This document shows, one piece after another, positions 33,464-52,523 of a stretch of 64,000 nucleotides of DNA. Both the position numbers and the translations under genes were made by a program. Location: assembly GCF_008728515.1 (NCBI RefSeq), contig NC_044989.1:65714712-65778711 (forward strand), read 5' to 3'. Source of the DNA: Papio anubis (lineage: Eukaryota; Chordata; Mammalia; Primates; Cercopithecidae). Within the stretch, counting starts at the first letter, position 1; each line of letters starts with the position of its first letter. The notes under the pieces are model-generated. The model worked only from the letters and a program-made list of their open reading frames with translations. It did not search any database and was not told the origin of the DNA.

Positions 33464-33975
33464 TCCCTTTTGCAAGGGATTCTCATTTTATATACAAGTA
33501 TTTACAACTCCCCTCGCCCCATATATATATATTCATTCCTTTCTTAACTTCAGCCTGAGAGTGTCTCAGAAGACTACTGGCTCAGACTGCATAAGCTGCA
33601 AGATTTTCCCCGCAGGTCTACTAGGGCTGAGAAACCTGCAATCAGTCCTTTCTCCTTTGGCAAACAGGAAGTCATCTGCCATTTTGTCAACAGGTCTTTG
33701 GGAACAGGTAGCTCCAGCTCATCTGTCCTGAGGGCCTGCATTGGTTCCAGGTGTCCTCTTTCAAAGAGGCAGCAGATCAGGAAGTAGGCCAGACTTGTAT
33801 TCTTTCACAATCCCAGCTAGCAGGCAGTTTGAGGCAGCTGCTGTCGGGGCTTTGGGGGAGAGATGACTCTGACCCTGTTCTAGACTCTAGGACATCATCC
33901 TCTCTCTAGGACCTAGAGGATTCTTTCATTGTGAAATTAACAACAACAAAAACCAACCAACCAGCCAACGAACAA
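33464..33975. other. Intron 4 DNA, nothing recognised
   Basis: Unique-looking sequence; a short TA repeat lies near 33523. Confidence 0.4.
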
Positions 33976-34093
33976 AAAGAAATGGGGTCTCACTATAGCC
34001 CTGGCTGGTCTCAAACTCCTAGGCTCAAGTGATCTTCCTGCCTCGGCCTCCCAAAGTGTTGGGATTATGGATGTGAGCCACCACGCCAGGTCA
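33976..34093 (-). mobile_element. Left Alu monomer (FLAM type)
   Basis: 'atggggtctcactatagccc' to 'gtgagccaccacgccaggtc'; single arm. Confidence 0.8.
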
Positions 34094-34128
34094 ACAAAAA
34101 CAATTTTTTAGAAGTTTTGTTTCTTAAA

Positions 34129-34438
34129 ATTTTTTTTTTTTGAGTTAGGGTCTTGCTCTATTGCCCAGGCTGGAGTACAGAGGTACAATCACAACTCACT
34201 GCAGCCTTGACCTCTCAGGCTCAAGAGATCCTCCCACCTCAGTCTCCTAAGTAGCTGGGACCACAGGAGTACATCACCAGGCCTGGCTAATTTTTTGGAA
34301 AAAATTTTATGTGGAGACAGGACAGGGTCTCTGTATGTTGCCCAGGCTGGTCTCAAACTCCTGGCCTCAAGCGATTCTCCTACCTCGCTCGGCCTCCCAA
34401 AGTGCTGGGATTACAGTTGTGAGCCACCATGCTCGGCC
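34129..34438 (-). mobile_element. AluJ-type element
   Basis: Poly-T, 'gagttagggtcttgctctat' to 'gagccaccatgctcggcc'; strongly diverged. Confidence 0.88.
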
Positions 34439-36291
34439 TCTAAATTTTAAAGTTAGATGATACGTTGATATGAAAGAAAAGGACTCTAAAAAACCCATAG
34501 TTTAGCTTCACTGGAGGGACTGAGGGGCTGGGAGCAGGAAGGCTGGGTTTCAGGTAACCCTGAATATATACTCTGTATGAATTAGTAAAATGGAAATAAA
34601 AGTGTCTCACTGTCCACAGCTTAAAAAGATGAGATGATATATATGTAAATGAAGCAAGACACAAGTGGTAGGGCTTGCAAAATGCCTTTGGGCTTCCTGA
34701 AACTGAGAGCATTCCAAAGCTTTTATTTAGATCCTTAGACATTTAATTAATGTAGCCACTATAGGTATTACATGTTGATAAAAAGATCCTCCTCTTACAG
34801 CGTAATGTGAGCTTGAGAGTTATTGTCATTTAGAAGATAAAGGAGTCCCCACCCATCTTCTGAGACCTTCTTCTGACACCCCATGCAGTGATGGGTCTCA
34901 ATCAGCTGTAGTTATGGGATGCACTGCTCCCTGGGGTCGGAGGGCTGCCCTCCCGAAACATTTTTGCTTTTCTTAATCAACCACCATAGATCAGGTTCAC
35001 TAAACTCTGTAGAAGTAATTTATATTTTCAAACTATTTTCTCTTTTACTTGTCACCCCTTCCCTCCTCTGCCCCAATCCCTTACTTCTAAAGGTAAGGAC
35101 ACCAGAAAATATTTTTGATCAACTGATCTTCTAAAACGAGACTGAGGCTTTCAAGCAGGGACAGGGGAACCTCAGACCTCCAGCAAAGAGATGACTGAGG
35201 TCTTAAGCCAATGTACCAGTTTAAATGCACATCATTTAGGCAGCTTTTCTGCAATAAAAGGAATCTGGTATACTGACAATGTAAAACGTACTGAAACTTA
35301 GTTGGATAGCTATTTCCTTTTCTTAAGCTTCTCTGAAAGGCAGCAAGCAGTTTACGGGCTCGTGTTCTGGGACAGCACAGTGTGGAACTGAGGATAAGTC
35401 ACTTCATCTTGCTGAGCTGTGGTAGCTTTATCTGCAAAAATGGAAGTGTCGATCTGTACTCACAGGGTAGCTGTGAGGACCAAATGCAGTCACGTATGCA
35501 GGAGTGCAGTGCGAAGTGCCAGGGACAGTAATGGTTCCACATCACTGTCCCTTTCCTTCCCCTCCCCTTGGGCCAGTGAATGGAGACTCAAAGGAAATAT
35601 GTCCATCCCAAGAAGGCTTTGAGTCCAAAGCACAGCTAACTAAAAGCAGAATCCAGTTTAGAATGTAGGCCTCTCTTCAGACTCCAAACACAGGGATCAC
35701 ACGCCACCTCACCTTTAAGAAAACACTCCTTAGAAAGCCAGTTGATGAACCCCATTCATTACAAAACTGGTAGATCTGCCCTCAGCTTTAATGTTTGTTG
35801 GGGATCGAGTAGGTAGAAAAAAAATCTTCAAGAAAAGGAAGATGTTGTATTCTGTGCCCTTTTGCTTCTGTAAATGAAACCTTGATAAGTACAAAATTCA
35901 ACAAATTCATTTTTCCACTTAAGAATGAAAAGAAACTCAACTTGCAAATACCCAAAAGCCCATCTGGGGCAAAACCAACATTGTCTCAGTACTTTGGTTT
36001 TAACTATGTGCTCTATCCATGCTGTAGACAACACCTGAGGTGGATGGGAGGGGGCTGGGATGTCATTAGACACAACTGCTCTGAATAGCCAGACAGTCAG
36101 AAAATGCAGCTTGTAATAAACAGGATGTCAAGGGTTCAAGCATAGGGCTTGAGGAAGGGCCAAGCTTTCCAGCTAGGGCAAGACATGGCTAGAAGGTGAT
36201 GCTGCTACAAAGGACAGGGCATTTTTTCCTATGAGGAGGAATACTGCCTACCTGAAGAAATAAGGTATAATGAAAAACCAAAACATAACCT
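34439..36291. other. Intron 4 DNA with a possible MIR
   Basis: A MIR-like stretch lies at about 35390-35530 ('gataagtcacttcatcttgc', 'tgtgaggaccaaatgcagtc'). No gene supported. Confidence 0.45.
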
Positions 36292-36603
36292 GGCCAGGTG
36301 TAGTGGCTCATGCCTGTAATCCCAGCACTTTGGGAGGTCCAGGCAGGTGGATCGCCTGAGGTCAGGAGTTTAGGACCAGCCTGGTCAACATGGTGAAACC
36401 CCATCTCCACTAAAAATAAAAAATTAGCTGGGCATGGTGGTGGGCGCCTGTAATTCCAGCTACTCAGAAGGCAGAGGCAGCAGAATCACTTGAACCTAGG
36501 AGGTGGAGGTTGCAGTGACCAAGATCGTGCCACTTCACTCCAACCTGGGTGACAAGAGCGAAACTGTCTCAAAAAAACAAACAAAAAAAAAACAAAACAA
36601 AAC
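36292..36603 (+). mobile_element. AluS-type element with TSD
   Basis: Full body and A-rich tail; duplication aaaacataacc before the element and again near 36632. Confidence 0.92.
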
Positions 36604-36628
36604 ACCATCACCACCACCACCACCACAA
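36604..36628. repeat. (CAC)n microsatellite
   Basis: About seven CAC/ACC units grown from the end of the Alu tail. Confidence 0.85.
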
Positions 36629-36965
36629 CAAAAACATAACCCAAATACCGGCCCCTTTCAACTGGCTTCTGGGAAAGCATTAAGTGCCACACAAAATGCT
36701 GTTGAATGAGTCTTCTCAATTCTGCAAAGGATGGTATGCAGTTGGTACCATTCTAAGTGCATAGAAGTCAATTAATTATATACGATGGATGTCTGACGGT
36801 GCCAGGGCTTAATTAGGAATCCCGGTTGAGATGGGCTGCCCAAATCCAGAAACAAAATACTTTAGTGGCAGTAGAAACTTGGAAGGGGGAAAGAAAAATC
36901 AAAATCTTATATATGGTAGAGGTTTCCCATGGTCATGCTTCTAATTGTTATTTTGAGGACTTGGG

Positions 36966-37078
36966 CAATAGGTTCTCTAGAAGCGCAAACCTCACCATTA
37001 TGCAATACTTACATGTAACAAACCTGCACATGTATCTAAAATACACCCTGAATCTAATAAAATAACAAAAAAAGTGAA
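36966..37078 (+). mobile_element. 5'-truncated L1 3' end
   Basis: 'ttacatgtaacaaacctgca' followed by 'catgtatctaaaatacaccc' and an A-rich end is the 3' end of an L1PA/PB/MA-type element. Confidence 0.75.
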
Positions 37079-37090
37079 AAAAGAAGAAAA

Positions 37091-37402
37091 GCTGCCAGAC
37101 GTTGTGGCTCACGCCTGTAATTCCAGCACTTTGGGAGGCTGAGATGGGTGGATCACTTGAGCCCAGGAGTTTAAGACCAGCTGGGCAACATGACAAAACC
37201 CTGTTTCTATTAAAACTACAGAAAAATTAGTCGAGTGTGGTGACATGTGCCTGTAGTCCCAGCTACTTGGGAGGCTGACGTGGGACAGTCACCTGAGCCC
37301 AGGAAGTTGAAGCTGCAGTGAGCCATAATCATAACCTACTGCACTCCAGTCTGGGCAATGGGGGTAAGACTCTTTCATAAAAAAAAAACAAACAAAAAAC
37401 TA
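37091..37402 (+). mobile_element. AluJ-type element
   Basis: 'gctgccagacgttgtggctc' to 'ctctttcat' plus poly-A; diverged. Confidence 0.88.
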
Positions 37403-37454
37403 TACAATTATTAACCCAGGAAGATAAAAACAGCAGTGATTAACTGGAAAGCTT

Positions 37455-37610
37455 GGGAGATAGTGTTGGCTGCTCCTCCACCATGAACTAGCTGTGAGAT
37501 CTTAGGCAAGTCACCCATCTGACTCTGAGTTGCTTCTGCAACTGTGTCTGTAAAATGAGGCAAATCCTACTTCAGTGCTAGAAAGAAGGCTGGAGCAGAT
37601 GAATACACAA
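37455..37610 (+). mobile_element. MIR SINE
   Basis: 'catgaactagctgtgagatc', 'ttaggcaagtcacccatctg', 'ctgtgtctgtaaaatgaggc' are the sense MIR core. Confidence 0.75.
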
Positions 37611-41812
<4,202 letters not shown>

Positions 41813-41824
41813 TTATAAATTATT

Positions 41825-42125
41825 TTTATTAGACTTTTTTTTTGGGAGCAGTTTTAGTTTCACAGCAAAACTGAGTGGAAAGTAGAGATTTCCCCTGTCC
41901 CCACACATGCAAAGTCCCCCATTATCAACACCACCACCACAGTGGCACATTTGTGACAATCGATGAAGTACACTGACACATCACTATCACCCAAAGGCTA
42001 TGGTTTACATTAGGATTCAGGTGTTATACATGCTACAGGTTTGGACAAATGTATAATGACATGCATCTGCCACTACAGTGACATACAGAATAGTTTCACT
42101 GCCCTGAAATTCCTTTGTGAACTTC
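41825..42125. mobile_element. L1M-group fragment
   Basis: 'gagcagttttagtttcacag', 'caaaactgagtggaaagtag', 'gacacatcactatcacccaa', 'ggtttggacaaatgtataat' is a familiar L1M segment. Orientation not assigned. Confidence 0.65.
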
Positions 42126-42211
42126 AGGGGATACATGCTAAAGTGTGAGAGGTGACTTACTTTCAAATGGATCAACAACAAAAATATTTGTGTGTGTTTA
42201 AGCACACTCTT

Positions 42212-42665
<454 letters not shown>

Positions 42666-42799
42666 CAGAAAAAAATCAGAATGCAGAGGATGAAATATGA
42701 TTTGGTTTAGGTATCTATTGACATATGTGTCCTGGGTCACAACATACATATATTTCTTATTGTAGGTGAAGGCCCAGAATTTTTGAAAATGCTGTCCAG

Positions 42800-42951
42800 G
42801 CTTGGTGTGGTGGCTCAAGCCCATAAATCTGTAATCCCAGCACTTTGGGAGGCTGAAGTTGGAGGATGGCTTGAGCCCAAGAATTCAAGACCAGTCTAGG
42901 CAGCACAGCGAAACCCCATTTTTGAAAATAAATAAATAAACAGGAAAGAAA
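42800..42951 (+). mobile_element. Left Alu monomer with perfect TSD
   Basis: Single arm with an AAAT tail; a 15-bp duplication gaaaatgctgtccag lies at 42785-42799 and 42952-42966. A short insertion (cccataaatctg) interrupts the usual 'gcctgtaatcccag'. Confidence 0.9.
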
Positions 42952-42966
42952 GAAAATGCTGTCCAG

Positions 42967-43643
42967 CGTAACTTGCTGCTCTAAGCACACAGCAGGCAGG
43001 CAATGAACTATTTGTTAATTAACTTCTAGAAGCACAGGATTTAATTGAAGCAGCAAGCTGAGAAATCATTCTGCTTCCAGTTACATCCCATTAACTCAAG
43101 CTGTGTCAAAACAGCTAAGCCCTTTCCTGCGTTAGCACATTTGGGCCTAACCTTAAGTCAGCCTTCAGGCCTTTCTTATCAGATGTTTAATTACTCATCA
43201 GGAAAGATAGTGCTGGCTTTCCCCCTTGATGCCAGGGAGGGAAGCCTGTTCACAGAAGACTCCAAATAGGGCGAGCAATTGTTCTTGTTTGCCTGGGATT
43301 GAGGTGTACCCCAGGACTAGGGACATTCTGTGCTAAAACCAGGACAGACTTGGGCAAACCAGGGCAGCCAGTCATCCTAAATCTGAGCAAAGACTTTAAG
43401 AACCTTGGACAGACCTGAGAGAGCTGACAATGCTGTGCTGTGTGGCAGATGACACCACTGCAGCGTAAGCAACAGGGACAGACCCAGCCCAAGAAAAACT
43501 GTAGTAAGACAGAGATCGCTCTGATGCCGTCCAAACAGCAACAGCAAGCGCCACATTGCAAAGTGTGCTTCATGCCCTTAAACAAAACCTTTCTCTGATT
43601 ATTCAACAACTAATCTGGAAAGCAAAGGACAAAGGAAACTTAC
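42967..43643. other. Intron 4 DNA upstream of the exon 4 donor
   Basis: An old, unidentified repeat may lie at about 43265-43385 ('gctaaaaccaggacagactt', 'gggcaaaccagggcagccag'). Nothing else is recognised. Confidence 0.4.
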
Positions 43644-43708
43644 TGTAAAAACGTCATCATCTCCAAGCTCAGCTTCATTATGGATGGTGGAAGATGATGT
43701 TGTTGAAC
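43644..43708 (-). CDS. SPRED2: SPRED2 coding exon 4: short acidic linker
   Basis: The exon is only 65 nt. It completes the Gly125 codon begun in exon 3, then encodes S126 to T146 (STTSSSTIHNEAELGDDDVFT). The acceptor on the minus strand reads tctttttag and the donor is GTAAG, both good consensus. It was found by extending the known protein between exons 3 and 5, and phases match on both sides (2 nt plus 21 codons). It lies between the EVH1 domain and the Ser/Thr-rich linker. It is not a multiple of three, so skipping it would shift the frame. It sits at the 5' end of a 19 kb intron (24384-43643). Confidence 0.95.
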
Positions 43709-44639
43709 CTAAAAAGACAAAAATGTCATAAAAAGTGTTTCCCAAGAGGATACATCAAATCCAACCCTTTAAAAAAGGATATTTTAATAAAACCACATTC
43801 CATTCTTTTTGCATGTGAATTACCAGCAGAAATAAGTTACCTGGGAATTGAGTGCTTTTAATTTACTTTTCTTTAATTGATTTTTACCAGGATGCTCCCT
43901 AAATTAACTTTGCCTGCTGTTGTTCCCAATTAATCTCTCAAACTTCTGCACTGGCTGCTACAGAATAAGCACACAGAGAGGCACTGTGGAGGAGGGGAGA
44001 GGCTGCCCGCTCCTCTGAGGGACATGCATCGAGCCCAGCCTCTGTAGTGACCCTGAGGTCCCAGCTGTGTAGTGGGAAAAGCACTGGACGGGGAACCTCT
44101 AAGTGAGACCTGCCACAATCTCACTGTGTAAACTGTACTTAGCGCCTCTGGTCTTTTCATCTACCAATGAAGGCATTTTAGCTCAATAGCTTGTATGGTT
44201 GTGTCCAGTTCTGAATTGAGATATTCTATTTCTAAATCCCAAATTGTGGGCTCCCTTCTAAGGGGACACCTGTGCAAGGGGGTTTTCTCTTGCAATACCA
44301 AGGCATCAGTGAGTTTGCTTTGTTTTTCCAAGTCAAAATTACAGCTCTTGCTAGAAAACCCTCCTTATTCCATCATGGAACCAAGTGGACTTTAAAGTTC
44401 AATGTATTTACTTGTTCACCTTTTTCTTCATTCTGGTATGCGAATCAGGTACAACTGCCCTACTTCCCCCCACCACCCTGAATAGCAGACAATAATGCAT
44501 GGAGCAACTTAATTGGCCAAAAGAAGAACGTATTTAAAATCGCATCAGTGACAGATATACCAAAAGGGAAATTTATTCTCTCTCTTTTCCTTTTCTTGGT
44601 TAGATCTTTTAAAATATGCATTTAGAAAATACTTTGTTG
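43709..44639. other. SPRED2: SPRED2 intron 3, part near exon 4
   Basis: Includes the exon 4 acceptor tract. A weak MIR-like piece lies near 44070-44170. No other feature. Confidence 0.4.
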
Positions 44640-46267
<1,628 letters not shown>

Positions 46268-46436
46268 CTTCTATAAGGTCTTCGATTGCTTTCCTTACTC
46301 CCCTGTCAAAGGCTCGGGCATCAGCAGGGCTTTGGAAAGTAAGTCCAAACTTCCTATTATCGACCTTCCAATGATGAAACGTTGGATTGGCTTTGGTGTA
46401 GACCAAGTCCTTTCTTACATAGCATTCCAATACCAC
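46268..46436 (-). CDS. SPRED2: SPRED2 coding exon 3: second half of the EVH1 domain
   Basis: The exon is 169 nt, encoding V69 to E124 plus the first base of the Gly125 codon. The acceptor on the minus strand is ccatccttcag and the donor is GTATTG. The translation starts [18 protein letters not shown], continues through the [17 protein letters not shown] segment and ends KAIEDLIE. It completes the EVH1 (WH1) fold, including the C-terminal helix. In SPRED proteins this domain binds neurofibromin and recruits it to RAS at the membrane. The L of GLTF is residue 100, a position where a human Noonan-like disease variant (L100P) has been reported; here it is the normal Leu. Reading frame in the same phase continues for some codons on both sides of the exon, but those flanks are intron. 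Confidence 0.96.
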
Positions 46437-47747
46437 CTGAAGGATGGAAACACACAGGCTGGTTACTAGTGGAACAGCCATGATGATGTCTGGTTACAGA
46501 ATTCTAATTAGGAACCATCACTGGTGGCAACTACCAAAATCCCTCCAACCCCTGCCTTCACATATCTGTGAGTCTCTCCAATTGGAAAGAAGGCTTTGCT
46601 TGGCTGCTGACCATCTGATCTTCGCTGCTTCCCACTGTCCTGGCTGTACCACTTCACCACTCTCTCTTCATCACAGTCATTCCTCTTCCTCCTGGCCCCT
46701 GGCTACAGGGCACTAAGCTGATGCCCAGGTCTTGGGTCTTTGCTGTATTTCAGATTACTGTTTTCATGTTGCGGTCTTTGTATTGATGGCCATCTAGCTT
46801 CCCTCCCCTAAGGCTCCAAATTCCAAAAGTTGAAAAATCAACTTTACTCTAAAATTTCTCCTCTTCCAGCTTCTGGCAATGCCAATCCTTCTCTACTCTT
46901 TTTCTCTGGCTCAACATCTCTGTGGTTATCTTTGCCTCCTCTGCCTATCCCCTGTATTATTAATCACCAGGTCCATTTCATTTTTCCTTCAACAGCTTTT
47001 ATATCAACCCCATTTCAGTTGCTGCCACACTGATCTGCATCTCTATTAACTTTATGTTTGGATTAATAGAACAATCTTCAAGTTTCTAGCAATTTAGTCT
47101 CAGAACTGGCTTTTACTGAGTTATAATGAGTAGACTGATCTTTTTATCTCTAAGATGGAAAGAACACCAATGTTATCAATGAGAACAGGAACATGCTCTG
47201 AAAACACTGAATAAATGAGAACCCTAATTCACACTCATTGTCCAGTATATCTTCCCTGTCAAGTTTTACTCTTACACGTACTCCAGTTCTCCTTGTCATC
47301 TTCACAATTTAGTACCTGATTTCAAACTATTTTCTAACAGTTTCATGTATATTAGTCTTGTTCCCCTAACTAGCCTACAAAAAGTCAAGATTATAAAATA
47401 ACTCCCTGTGTGTAACACAGTTGATAGAGATACTAGAGTTTATTTAATATTATAGATAATATTGCAATAATTTGAATGTAAACTTCGTTCTTTATTCATG
47501 AAAAAACTCAAACTCCTTAAAATGTTTTTTCCTATGGCTTCATTACAAACACCGTAACGATTTTGCTAAGTTTTAATAGCCCAATCTTGTTCTGGCAAAG
47601 ATCTGCGTTTACCACAATGTGATCTTATTAATTTAGACTCAATGAAGGACAAGAGTAAAGACCTGCCTAAATTAGTATACACGTAAATTAGAGAATACCT
47701 TTAAATAAGTACAAATTCTAAGAATAGATCAAAGGAAAAAGAAGGAG
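46437..47747. other. SPRED2: SPRED2 intron 2, part near exon 3
   Basis: Contains the exon 3 acceptor tract. No Alu, gene or RNA is recognised. Confidence 0.4.
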
Positions 47748-47748
47748 G

Positions 47749-48045
47749 CCAGTAGAGTGGCTCATGCCTGTAATCCCAGCACTTTTGGGGGCTGAGGCAA
47801 GAGGATCACTTGAGCCCAGGAGTTTGAAACCAGTCTGGGCAAAATGGCAGGACCCTGTCTCTACCTAAAATACAAAAATTAGCTGGGTGTGGTGGCGCAC
47901 GTCTGTAGTCCTAGCTACTCAGGAGACTGAGGTGGGAGGATTGCTTGAGTCTGGGAGGTTGAGGCTGCAGTGAGCTGAGAAGGTGTTGTGCCACTGCACT
48001 CCAGCCCAGGTGACAGAGTGAGACTCTGTCTCAACAAAAGGAAAG
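47749..48045 (+). mobile_element. AluS/J-type element in intron 2
   Basis: 'ggccagtagagtggctcatg' to 'gagactctgtctcaacaaaa'. Confidence 0.9.
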
Positions 48046-48508
48046 AACAAATGAAAAATAAATTAAGGGTTGCCTAATGAATGTTCCCTAACTTAATAAA
48101 AAAACGAGAATAATATTCAAATTGGTATATCAAATATTAGTCCCAAGCAGTTAACTTTATACATTGTATTGAGATCGGACAACAGTCCCCTCCCATAATT
48201 CTATTTATGATTAAATTGCTTATTATAGCCATTTCCCCCTAAGAATAGCACAATGATTAAATGTCAGCCCAGCCCCATTCCACATTGGGGAAATCCAAAT
48301 AATCAAGAATTTAACTAACAAATGTTATCTATTTTAGAATTTAATAGTCTCAATTCAAAGTCTCAAAATAAACTTTTTGTATTATGAAAACAAAGACTCC
48401 TAGTTTCTCCATATTTTCGGGGTGAAAAAAATTAGTCTTTGGTTGACATTTTCTAACTCTGAAATTATTCCAAAGGTACATTTTCTTAGAAAAGTTTAGG
48501 TAAAATGA
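48046..48508. other. SPRED2 intron 2 DNA between two Alus
   Basis: AT-rich sequence with nothing recognised. Confidence 0.35.
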
Positions 48509-49189
<681 letters not shown>

Positions 49190-49540
49190 CTCTGTCCAGT
49201 TCCCCACTGTCAGTAGAGCGGGCATAATCCCAGTTTCCGTTTTGTGGCTTTTTACACATACACAGGTAAGTTTCTGCGTAAGGGTAACTGTGTTTAAATG
49301 TAGCCACACCTATAAGTTGTTTTTAACTTGCTTTTTATTTTCCTTAAAAATATGTCATAGAGATACAGGAAGGTAAAAAGAATTGTTTAATTAGTCTATA
49401 TGGATGTATTAGATTTATTCAACCATTCTCCATACCCACGGGCATTTATGTCAACGAGAATTGGTCACCTTGAAGACAATGCTGCAATTTACATCCTGAT
49501 CTATATTTCAAGTATAAATCAGAATTCTAGACAGCTTCCT
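49190..49540. mobile_element. Probable L1M-group fragment
   Basis: 'attcaaccattctccatacc', 'gggcatttatgtcaacgaga' and 'gaagacaatgctgcaattta' resemble L1M sequence. A second related piece may lie at 50330-50480 ('gtgaactgctaggtaaaaag', 'ctgccaaattgcttttcaaa'). Confidence 0.45.
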
Positions 49541-49558
49541 GGTACTTAAAGCCTCTTC

Positions 49559-49649
49559 TAATGAGTCAGTGGCAATATTAAGAAATGTAGTTTTTTTTTT
49601 TATATTAATGAGTCAGTGGCGATATTAAGAAATGTAGTTTTTTTATATT
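49559..49649 (+). repeat. Two-copy tandem duplication, 47-bp period
   Basis: taatgagtcagtggc[a/g]atat... is repeated at 49559 and 49606. The copies differ by one A/G change and in the T-run length. Confidence 0.93.
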
Positions 49650-51042
49650 ACCGAATAAAATGTATCAACATTTGGAACATCTGCTTTACTCAGTGGAGCA
49701 TTATTTTTCAGGTGACCAGTGCATGTTACAAAATCAGGGATGAGGAAAAGATCTATTGAAAGTGAAAGATAAACCAGTGGGTTGTAATGTAACAGAGTAT
49801 GAAAGGTTCATTGATAGGTTTCAGATTCCACGTGGTTGAGTTTTAGTGTAGTATCAAAGAAGAATATCTACAATTGTCTGAAAAGGCTATTAAAATATTT
49901 CTCCCCTTACCAACTCCCCTTCTCTGTGAGTAGCTGAATTTTCTTTATATATTTCAACCAAAATAATGTATTACAGATTAAAAGCAGGAGCAGATACCAG
50001 AATCCAGCTATTTTCTGGTAAGCCAGATATTAATGAGATCTTTAAAAACATAAAGCAATGCCACTTTTCTCATAATTACTTTTGTTCTGGAAAAGTTATA
50101 CAGTTATTTGCCATAAAAATGTCATTTATAGTAACAATACTGTTTAATTAAAAGTTTTAAATGTTTTTCGTTTTAATTTCTAATATGGTAAGTTATAAAT
50201 AGCTGTAACTCACCAAACCAAAAGCTCTTTGAGGTCCTGAATAAAATTTTGGAGTGTAAAGGGATCCTGAGACCAAAAAAGTTTAAGAACTGTTGCTGTC
50301 CATAAATCTCTGTGTGTTTAAGTCTTTTTCTAAAGGATAGTGTTCTAGAGGTGAACTGCTAGGTAAAAAGATACGCACATTTAAAATTAAAATCCTGCCA
50401 AATTGCTTTTCAAAGAGCTTTGCCAGCTCAAATTCCCACCAAATGTTATGTGAGAATGCTCACTGACCTACACATGGGCAACGCCTAGAATGATCAACCT
50501 CTTAGATTTTGGGATTAGTCTCCATAAAGAGGTTTCTTGCAAGATTTGTTTAAGGAGTAAACTTCTTTAATCCATCTAAAATGAGATTCAACTTAGAAAA
50601 TTTTAATTTACATATAATTTATCAGGCTTGACCGTCCCCAGCTTACTAAAAAATGATCTGAATAACTACTTGTGAATGGGTGTCTGGAACAGAGACTTTT
50701 CCCATAGAAACAATGGTAGTTAAGTTCACAGCCCTCAATATGTAACGAAACAAACTCCCACGATGTGCTGAATTCTACACCTGCACTACATTGTAAAAAC
50801 TGACAACACTGTTTCTACCAGAAAGAGCACTTCATGCCCTAGTTGGAATACTGGGAACTCTGATACCATCCATCCAATATATCCTAAAAATAATCTTCAT
50901 CTTTTCTTTGCCATTCCACCTTTTAGAGGGGGGTTCCTCAATAACTCACCACATTTGCAGAGCTCCCATGTGGGTGCATAGTCTCCAGTGGGCACTAGCG
51001 TTGCATTAGAGAAGCTTGAGAGGCCAAAGGAAGAGTTATCAT
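49650..51042. other. SPRED2 intron 2 DNA, AT-rich
   Basis: A possible L1M piece lies at about 50330-50480; otherwise nothing is recognised. No Alu. Confidence 0.4.
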
Positions 51043-51152
51043 ATCTCTAAGGAGAGAAGGAGAGGGAGAGAGGGAGGGTGGAGGGTTGGGGGAGAGAGAG
51101 GGAGGGAGACTGTGTACGTGTGCTCGTGTGTGTGTGTGTGTGTGTGTGCATG
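51043..51152. repeat. Polypurine (GA/GGA-rich) tract followed by (GT)n
   Basis: 51043-51112 is nearly all purine; 51116-51150 is mainly GT with a few interruptions. Confidence 0.92.
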
Positions 51153-51554
51153 CGCAAGCATGGGCATGGATATGCTGCGTATGGGCGAGGGGAGGGTTAA
51201 GTACCACTCAGTACAGGAATCCAGAATTTCCCAGAGTGTGAAACAGGCAAGGTAAGGGATGCAAAGATAGAGAAGTACAACAGGACATATGGGTGTGTGA
51301 TTTAGGTACCAGTGAATATAAAAGCCCACAAGTGTGGAGTCAAGGAATGTAAAGTGGACAGGAAAAGGGGGTGGGGAGATGGAGAAACATGATGGGGGAG
51401 GGGATGAGGCACACTTTTAGGATAGCACAATCTATGTGTACACTAGCAACAAACAACATAAGTTGGTCCACGACTCAGTGGGGGTGGACAGAGGACTGGA
51501 CTGCCCTAATAGTATGCTGAGTTAGTGTGAAGGGACAGGCTTGATTTTGCAAAG
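51153..51554. other. SPRED2 intron 2 DNA
   Basis: G-rich, unique-looking; nothing recognised. Confidence 0.35.
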
Positions 51555-51745
51555 AAATGAGCTCAAACGCTGGCTCTGCTGGTGACACTGCCCGTCCCAT
51601 GCCGAGGACGTGGCTCACTTCTTAGAGCATTGAGTTTCCCCACTACAATGTGGAAATAGTAGTATCTTCCTCCTTCAAAATGTTGTAGGAATTTAACTGA
51701 GGTTATTTACTTAAAGGACCTGGAACAAATGGTGAAAGTTTACTA
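51555..51745 (+). mobile_element. MIR SINE
   Basis: 'gagctcaaacgctggctctg', 'tgagtttccccactacaatg', 'gtaggaatttaactgaggtt' give a sense MIR. Confidence 0.65.
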
Positions 51746-51839
51746 TGCACTAGTGATGTCTTCAAAGTGACTAGATTAGACAAGCTAAAGGACCACTTTA
51801 GGTTGAAGTATTCTACGACAAACCGTAGAAATACCAGGA

Positions 51840-52505
51840 AAAAGTAGCTCTAAAAACATAACCCTTCAGACAAGATAATCTGGTAAAACACAGAATAACC
51901 CTAAAAACAGAAAGACCAAAGACGTGGAAAAAATTTCTCTCTCTATAAAAATAAGAACTAAAGGGCAAGCAACAGATTATAAAAATATACTTGCAGCAAA
52001 TATGACAGATGGAGATTCATATCTTTATTATGCAAGAGGGCATACACATCAAGGAGAAAAATAAGGCCCCGATAAGTAAATATACAAAGGACATCAACAG
52101 ATAATTAATTCACAGTTACAACTGTTTAACAAACAGAAAAACATTTTATCTCATTAGTAAGCAATAAGTATTATACATATATTATATATATGTATATTTT
52201 ATATCCCTCAATGTGTTAAAGGAAATTCTAATACCGGTGGCAGCTCCTTGCACATGTATCAAAAGTCATACAAACATGACCTCCTAAATTATTCCAAAAA
52301 TATAATAAACGTGGAAAATTCACACAGGTGTATTCCTAACACTGAGGTGAGGGGAAGAACCTTAATATCTGACACTAAGGAGGTGGTCAAATAATGAAAC
52401 ATCGAACTGATATCAGCAACATGGAAAATTTCATATGAGAATGTTAGGGCAATGCTGTTTCATGATAGTCTTGAAAGAGAATGTTTAAGGCAAAATAAAT
52501 GAGAT
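51840..52505 (+). mobile_element. L1M-group LINE fragment
   Basis: 'aaaggacatcaacagataat', 'aaaacattttatctcattag' and the later 'aaggaggtggtcaaataatg' resemble the 3' half of L1M ORF2 and 3' UTR. No open frame. Confidence 0.55.
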
Positions 52506-52523
52506 ACACGACTGTTTAAAAAT

